Translations under genes and position numbers: made by a program
Assembly (NCBI RefSeq): GCF_015694725.1
Contig: NZ_JADQDQ010000005.1
Coordinates: forward strand, 1 to 64,000
Direction of reading: 5' to 3'
DNA length: 64,000 nt
From: Hymenobacter jeongseonensis
GTDB lineage: Bacteria > Bacteroidota > Bacteroidia > Cytophagales > Hymenobacteraceae
Notes under the pieces: generated by a model
Seen by the model: only the letters and a program-made list of their open reading frames with translations
What the model was told of the DNA's origin: nothing
Database searches by the model: none
Part shown: piece by piece, positions 57,929 to 64,000 of the stretch
Numbering within the stretch: the stretch's first letter is position 1
Layout: each line of letters opens with the position of its first letter

Positions 57929-59350
57929 CTACAGCCGGTCGCGTACCTGGCGCAGCAGGCGTTCCATTTCGTTGCGCACGGGCTGGTCGTCGGCCGGGTA
58001 GCCGTTGTTGAAGAACGTGACGGCCACCAGACGGCCGGTTTTGGTGCGCACGTAGCCGCAGAGGTTCACGGTATTGGTGAGCGTGCCGGTTTTGCCCCAA
58101 AACCAGGTACCGGTGGCATCGCGGTAGCGCTTGCGCAGGGTGCCCTGGCCGCCGCCGGCCGCTAGCACGTTCAGCAGGCGCGGCTCCTCTACTTCCTGGT
58201 GCAGCTTGAGCAACAGGGCCGTAAACGTGCGCGGCGTGACGAGGTTGAGGCGCGAAAGGCCCGAGCCATCCACCCACACGGGCTTGTCCGGCAGGGTGTT
58301 GAGGTGTTTGCGGAGCGCGACGCGGATGGCGCGGCTGGTGCTCAGCGAGTCGTGCCCGAGCGTGGTGCTGCACATCAGCAGCAGCTGCTCGGCCAGGAAA
58401 TTGTCGCTCACGCGCAGCATGCGGCGGTAAAGCGAATCGACGGGCAGGCCGCGCAAGGTGCGCACTTCATCCGTTTTTCTGGGCCGCCATTGCGCCCCTA
58501 CGATGGCCCGGCGCAGCGTGTCGCCCATCATGCGCAGCAGCAGCGTGCGGCTGGTGCTAAATGGCACTTCGTCAATCCATTTCTTAGTTGAGGGCAGGGT
58601 GTAGAAGCGGTTGGTGAGCGGGTCGCGGCGCACGTGGGTGTCGGGGTCGATGTCTGGCGACAGGAAGTTGGCCGGCGCAAGCTCTGTGAGCGGCGCAAAC
58701 GAGCGGGGCAGCACTCGGACGCGCTGCGGCAAGGGCAGTCCCAGTTTCGCAGAGGCCCCGCCGGCGCGCTGGACCGGGCGCAATGGCGCGGCGGCGTAGA
58801 ACCGCACGGTGTTGCCATAAATCGGGAAAGCGGTGCGCTCGGGCTGGAAATAGAAGGTGTAGTCGTCCCAGCTCCAGCTGGGGCCGTAGGCGGGTACGCT
58901 GGCAATGTCGCAGTAGGCCAGCATCTTCTCGGGCCGGGTGGCCAGGAACGTGTAGGCCCGGCGGCTGGGTACGTCGCCGTGCAGGAAAGTGGGGTCGCCG
59001 GTGCCCTGGAAAAACAGGGTGTCGCCCCGGGAGAAATAGCGCAGGCTGGGCAGCGAGTCGGGCAGCAGTTTCAGCCCCGCGTAGAAGCTGAACAGCTTCA
59101 TGGTGCTGGCCGGGGTGAAATACCGGCTGTCGTTGTAGCCAAACAGGGTTTCGCCGGTGGCAGCGTCGGCCAGGCTAATGCCTACTTGGTGCTGGCGGAG
59201 CACGGCGGAGCTGTCCACCAGGTTTTGGAGCCACGGCAATTTCCCCGCCGGAATCACCACGGCCAGCGGTGTATCCGTGGATTGGGCGCAGGCTGGCAAC
59301 TGGGTGGCGCCCAGCGCCAGCAACAACAGAAAGTAAATGGGACGTAGCAC
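57929..59350 (-). CDS. dacB: D-alanyl-D-alanine carboxypeptidase/endopeptidase, PBP4-type (S13)
   Basis: 473 residues. The start appears to be GTG 59348-59350 (LRPIYFLLLLALGATQLPAC follows); a lipobox LPAC with Cys21 suggests a lipoprotein. The serine motif is STMK (Ser82, Lys85), the second SDN (in RVSDNFLAEQLLLM) and the third KTG (in WFWGKTGTLTN), as for S13/PBP4-class enzymes that trim peptidoglycan stems and cut cross-links. The inserted domain typical of DacB lies between motifs 1 and 2. Periplasmic, membrane-anchored. A TAATTTCG element at 59355-59362 lies immediately upstream. It ends 63 bases after the palindromic repeat on the opposite side. Confidence 0.9.
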   Translation of the reverse strand: MLRPIYFLLLLALGATQLPACAQSTDTPLAVVIPAGKLPWLQNLVDSSAVLRQHQVGISLADAATGETLFGYNDSRYFTPASTMKLFSFYAGLKLLPDSLPSLRYFSRGDTLFFQGTGDPTFLHGDVPSRRAYTFLATRPEKMLAYCDIASVPAYGPSWSWDDYTFYFQPERTAFPIYGNTVRFYAAAPLRPVQRAGGASAKLGLPLPQRVRVLPRSFAPLTELAPANFLSPDIDPDTHVRRDPLTNRFYTLPSTKKWIDEVPFSTSRTLLLRMMGDTLRRAIVGAQWRPRKTDEVRTLRGLPVDSLYRRMLRVSDNFLAEQLLLMCSTTLGHDSLSTSRAIRVALRKHLNTLPDKPVWVDGSGLSRLNLVTPRTFTALLLKLHQEVEEPRLLNVLAAGGGQGTLRKRYRDATGTWFWGKTGTLTNTVNLCGYVRTKTGRLVAVTFFNNGYPADDQPVRNEMERLLRQVRDRL

Positions 59351-59354
59351 GAGA

Positions 59355-59362
59355 CGAAATTA
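59355..59362 (-). promoter_or_regulatory. Possible -7 element for dacB
   Basis: On the minus strand TAATTTCG, one mismatch from consensus, 4 bases before the GTG start; a leaderless transcript is implied. Confidence 0.4.
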
Positions 59363-59454
59363 CGCAGCTTATAAGCCCATCCGGGGACATTTCACGAAAT
59401 AAAAAAGGGTGGCCGGCCGCATTCGGCTCTCCAAACCAAGCGGCCGGGCGGCGT

Positions 59455-61068
59455 CTATTCGGGATGTTCGATGTGGAGTACTTTGGCCTCGTCCAAATCG
59501 AGCTGGGCCTCCTGTTGGCGCAGCACTTCGTCCTCAAACACGTTGTGGCGGCGCATTTGAAACAGCTCGTCGCGCTGCACGCGCAGCACGTCCAGCAGCA
59601 CGCGGTGGTATTGGTGCAGGGCCTCGCGCTGCGATTCGTCGCATTCTATCGACGCCAGGGTTTGGGCGGTGAGCTGCACCTCGCTTTCCATGCGCTGGTG
59701 CAAGCGGGCCACGAGCTTGTTGCCGCCCATTTCGGTAGCGTATTGCTGTTTCAGGTGCGCAATGGCCGCTTTGCGCAGCCGGAGCCGCACGCCGGCTTCC
59801 TGCTCTTCGGGCGGCACGGCTTCGTCTAGTTGGCTGAGCTTGGTGAAGCGGATTAGCGCCGGCAGCGTGAGCCCCTGGAAAACCAGCGTGACCAGAATGA
59901 CGACGAAGGTGATGAAAAGTATCAGGTTGCGCTGCGGAAACGGCTGCCCGTTGGCCAGGAGCGGAATGGACAAGGCCGCAGCCAGCGACACCACGCCCCG
60001 CATGCCGGCCCAGCCCAGCACCAGCGGCCCCTGCCAGCCCGGGCTCGTCTCGTTGTTGCGAATGCGCGCACTCCACAAGCGCGGCAAAAAGGCCGCCGGG
60101 TATATCCAAAGCAGCCGAATCAGAATGACAATGACGCTGATAATAAGACCGTAGGAAATGGCCTGCTGCAACGAATAATCCCCCAGTCCTTCGACCGCAA
60201 TGGGCAGCTGCAAGCCAATGAGAATGAAAACCAAACCGTTCAGTACGAAGCTGACGCTGGCCCACACGCCGGTGGCTTGCAGCCGGGTACTGGCATCGAA
60301 CACGGAATGGGAGAAAAACGACAGCAGCAGGCCGCCACTCACCACCGCCAGCACGCCCGAAAAGTGGAACTCCTCGGCCACGAGGTACATCACGTAGGGT
60401 GCCATCAAGGTAAGCGCCGTGTTGATGCTGGGCGTGGTGGGCAGGTATTTGTGAATCGAGTAGAAGACATACGCCGTGCCCACGCCCACTACGATGCCCA
60501 TGCTGCTCGTCAGCAGGAAACTGGTGGCGGCCTGCTGCCACACAAACGTGCCCGAGAGCACCGCGGCCAGCGCAAATCGAAACACAATCAAACTGGACGC
60601 GTCGTTGAGCAGGCTTTCGCCGCCCAGGATGGCCAGCACCCGTTTTGGCACTTTGATTCCCTTCAGGACGGAAGTGGCGGCCACGGCATCGGGTGGCGAG
60701 ATGATGCCGCCCAGCAAGAACCCCAACGCCAGCGTGAACCCCGGAATCATGGCCTGCGCCACGTAGGCCACGATTACGGAAGTAAACAGCACCAGCCCAA
60801 AGGCCAGCAGTCCGATGGGCCGCTTCCAGCGCCAGAAGTCGCGCCACGAGGTATACCACGCCGCTTCGTAGAGCAAAGGCGGCAAGAATATCAAAAATAT
60901 AAGGTCCGGCTCGATGGCGATGCGCGGCAATCCGGGCACGAAACCCAGCACCAACCCGCCCAGCACCAGGAAAATGGGGTACGATATCCGCAGCTTCTGC
61001 CCAAGCATGACCAGCAAAAAGACAGCAAAGAGCAGCCCGAGGATGAGAAGCAAGTTTTCGTGCAGCAT
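59455..61068 (-). CDS. CPA1 family Na+/H+ antiporter
   Basis: 537 residues with about 12 hydrophobic spans over the first ~410 residues. Family signatures are IISPPDAVAATSVLKG, LGGESLLNDASSLIVFRFAL (the ND ion-binding pair) and GWAGMRGVVSLAAALSIPLL. The last ~120 residues are a soluble, charged, mostly helical tail (EEQEAGVRLRLRKAAIAHLKQQ...), a cytoplasmic regulatory region seen in NhaP-like members. It exchanges Na+ or K+ for protons at the inner membrane and helps pH and salt homeostasis. It is upstream of dacB on the same strand with a 104-base gap. The opposite frame at 59534-61192 is a shadow. Confidence 0.92.
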   Translation of the reverse strand: MLHENLLLILGLLFAVFLLVMLGQKLRISYPIFLVLGGLVLGFVPGLPRIAIEPDLIFLIFLPPLLYEAAWYTSWRDFWRWKRPIGLLAFGLVLFTSVIVAYVAQAMIPGFTLALGFLLGGIISPPDAVAATSVLKGIKVPKRVLAILGGESLLNDASSLIVFRFALAAVLSGTFVWQQAATSFLLTSSMGIVVGVGTAYVFYSIHKYLPTTPSINTALTLMAPYVMYLVAEEFHFSGVLAVVSGGLLLSFFSHSVFDASTRLQATGVWASVSFVLNGLVFILIGLQLPIAVEGLGDYSLQQAISYGLIISVIVILIRLLWIYPAAFLPRLWSARIRNNETSPGWQGPLVLGWAGMRGVVSLAAALSIPLLANGQPFPQRNLILFITFVVILVTLVFQGLTLPALIRFTKLSQLDEAVPPEEQEAGVRLRLRKAAIAHLKQQYATEMGGNKLVARLHQRMESEVQLTAQTLASIECDESQREALHQYHRVLLDVLRVQRDELFQMRRHNVFEDEVLRQQEAQLDLDEAKVLHIEHPE

Positions 61069-61094
61069 GAGCCAACCAATTAAGCATGCAAAGT

Positions 61095-61201
61095 AAGAAC
61101 GTCATGCTGAGCGAAGCCGAAGCATCTCTACCGGTGAAGTAATTAAAGCCGGCACAACGAAGCAGTAGAGATGCTTCGGCTTCGCTCAGCATGACGTTCT
61201 T
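61095..61201. repeat. Intergenic palindromic repeat, copy 6 (perfect 37-bp arms)
   Basis: Arms 61095-61131 and 61165-61201 are perfectly complementary over 37 bp (outer AAGAACGTCATGCTGAGC), loop 33 nt. It lies between the divergent antiporter gene and pyrG. Confidence 0.95.
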
Positions 61202-61226
61202 AACCTACTCCCGTTGCGGCTTCTGA

Positions 61227-62954
<1,728 letters not shown>

Positions 62955-62962
62955 ATAAGCCC

Positions 62963-62989
62963 GTAGCGCGAAGCCCCGCTTCGTGCTAC
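62963..62989 (+). terminator. Hairpin between pyrG and yidC
   Basis: 12-bp stem GTAGCGCGAAGC / GCTTCGTGCTAC with one G-U pair and a CCC loop, 8 bases past the pyrG stop and 11 bases before the yidC -7 element. No T-run follows, so it may only pause transcription. Confidence 0.4.
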
Positions 62990-63000
62990 TCCCTACACCG

Positions 63001-63008
63001 TACCTTTG
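63001..63008 (+). promoter_or_regulatory. -7 promoter element for yidC
   Basis: TACCTTTG, exact consensus, 26 bases before the ATG at 63035. Confidence 0.6.
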
Positions 63009-63034
63009 CGTCTTAAAGCATCAGTAATTTTCTA

Positions 63035-64000
63035 ATGGACAAAAATTCAGCAACCGGCCTTTTCCTTATTTCGGCCTTGCTTCTCGTGTACCTCTTCTTT
63101 TTCAGCCCGAAAAAGGAAGATGTGAAGGCCCCCGGTAAAACGCCACCGCCCACCGCTGCCACCGCGCCGGCAACTACTCCCGCTGCCGCGCCGGCCTTTG
63201 CCCCCGAGGCCGCGCTCGACACCACTGCTGCGGTGGCTAAGGACGTGGCCATTGCCAACGAAAACATCACCGTCACTTTTTCGACCCGTGGCGGCCGCGT
63301 GGCCGCCGTACGCCTGAAGAAATACAAGACTTTTGGTGGCCAGCCGCTCGACTTGTTCGATGCAAAAAGTGCCCGCATGGACACTCGTTTCCGCACTCTC
63401 GATGGCAAGACCATTAAGTTCTCAGATTTGGTGTTCCAGTCTGCCACATCGCAAGGCGCCAACGGCGCTTCGGTTATCACGTTCACGGCGCCCGTGGCCG
63501 GCGGCAGCGTGGTGCAAACCTACACCCTGCCTCAAGACAGCTACGAGTTGAGCTACAACCTGCGCCTGAACGGCCTGGAGCGCTCCGTGGCGCAGGAGCC
63601 GCTGGTGTTCACCTTCGTGGATAAAGTGCGCCAGACCGAGCAGGACTTGCAGCAAAACCGCAACCACACCACCATCAACCACTACCTGGCCACCGGCGAC
63701 CAGGGCTCCTTGGCCGAAGCCAGTGAAAACCCGGAGGAGTTCAAAGCCAACGGGCCGGTGAAATGGGCTGCGCACAAGCACGACTTCTTCGTAGCCGGCC
63801 TCATCGCCGACCAGCAGCCCTTCGCCGGTGGTGCGTTCAACTCGACGGTGAACCTGGCGGATTCTTCGACCATCAAAACCTTGAGCACGACCCTCACCCT
63901 GCCGGTGAATGAAGTGGTGCAGGGCCGCGGCCAGTACCGCTTCTTCTTTGGGCCGAACTCTTTCAACTTGCTGAAGGAAGTAGCGCCGGAATTTGACCGC
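63035..64000 (+). CDS. yidC: Membrane protein insertase YidC, N-terminal part (3' end outside window)
   Basis: 322 codons are visible and no stop is reached, so the gene runs off the window. The start MDKNSATGLFLISALLLVYLFFFSPKK gives the first membrane span (about 8-24, in outline). An Ala/Pro/Thr-rich linker (about 30-65) follows, then the periplasmic beta-sandwich domain of Gram-negative YidC (ITVTFSTRGGRVAAVRLKKYKTF, WAAHKHDFFVAGLIAD, FFFGPNSFNLLKEV in outline). YidC inserts inner membrane proteins, alone or with SecYEG; the conserved insertase core would lie beyond 64000. The preceding promoter and hairpin suggest transcription separate from pyrG. Confidence 0.93.
   Translation, partial: MDKNSATGLFLISALLLVYLFFFSPKKEDVKAPGKTPPPTAATAPATTPAAAPAFAPEAALDTTAAVAKDVAIANENITVTFSTRGGRVAAVRLKKYKTFGGQPLDLFDAKSARMDTRFRTLDGKTIKFSDLVFQSATSQGANGASVITFTAPVAGGSVVQTYTLPQDSYELSYNLRLNGLERSVAQEPLVFTFVDKVRQTEQDLQQNRNHTTINHYLATGDQGSLAEASENPEEFKANGPVKWAAHKHDFFVAGLIADQQPFAGGAFNSTVNLADSSTIKTLSTTLTLPVNEVVQGRGQYRFFFGPNSFNLLKEVAPEFDR

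Noticed and set aside
59534..61192. 552-residue frame on the minus strand overlapping the antiporter gene
   Set aside because: It is a +1/-1 frame shadow of the CPA1 antiporter, which has intact family motifs. The shadow protein is Arg/Ala/Gly-rich and its head crosses the palindromic repeat.

Overview
The window looks like a chromosomal segment of a GC-rich member of the Bacteroidota, most like Hymenobacter or a close relative. The signs are a type IX secretion (T9SS) C-terminal sorting domain, a SusC/SusD pair, TonB-dependent receptors with carboxypeptidase-regulatory-like N-domains, lipoprotein-rich exported proteins, no clear Shine-Dalgarno sites, and -7 promoter elements of the Bacteroidota type (TAnnTTTG) just before several genes. 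The genus is inferred from gene content and composition; no database was searched. I support 44 protein-coding genes, two of them cut by the window ends, including one 32-codon leader peptide. I saw no rRNA, tRNA, CRISPR array, transposase or prophage.

Layout. 1-9.1 kb: the 3' part of a T9SS-exported repeat protein, a GH31 alpha-glucosidase, a GT-B-like half protein, a YdeI/DUF1905-type protein and a secreted GH13 cyclomaltodextrinase-like enzyme. 9.1-17.3 kb: the most interesting locus. A promoter, a SAM-I riboswitch and a Cys/Met-bearing leader peptide precede a SusC-SusD-M14 peptidase operon. 17.4-29 kb: a TonB-dependent receptor, a CHRD lipoprotein, a glycogen branching enzyme, gamma-glutamyltransferase and an Oar-like TonB receptor. 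29-34.3 kb: a DUF4269-type protein, two small paralogous helical proteins, an M3 metallopeptidase and a NYN-domain protein. 34.4-45.3 kb: a second (secreted) GH31, GNAT, PAP2, YceI, an unknown secreted protein, an aldo/keto reductase with an AraC regulator, a membrane-anchored AraC regulator and a lipoprotein GH13. 45.4-53.2 kb: nitroreductase, TlpA-like thioredoxin, VOC protein, DUF421 protein, CrcB, a second aldo/keto reductase, transglutaminase-like protein with a divergent AraC regulator, and DUF983. 53.2-64 kb: M1 aminopeptidase, a small CxxC protein, a SerB-SerA fusion, PBP4-type DacB, a CPA1 antiporter, CTP synthase and the start of YidC.

Themes. Five alpha-glucan enzymes (two GH31, two GH13, one branching enzyme) plus a GT-B-like protein are scattered over 43 kb, which suggests both extracellular use of alpha-glucan and internal glycogen metabolism. 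Exported peptide-degrading enzymes (M14, M3, M1, gamma-glutamyltransferase) form a second theme. The SAM-I riboswitch in front of SusCD-M14 ties peptide uptake to methionine/SAM supply. Six copies of an 80-105 bp near-perfect palindrome (core GTCATGCTGAGC...CGAAGCATCT) sit between genes and form a dispersed repeat family.
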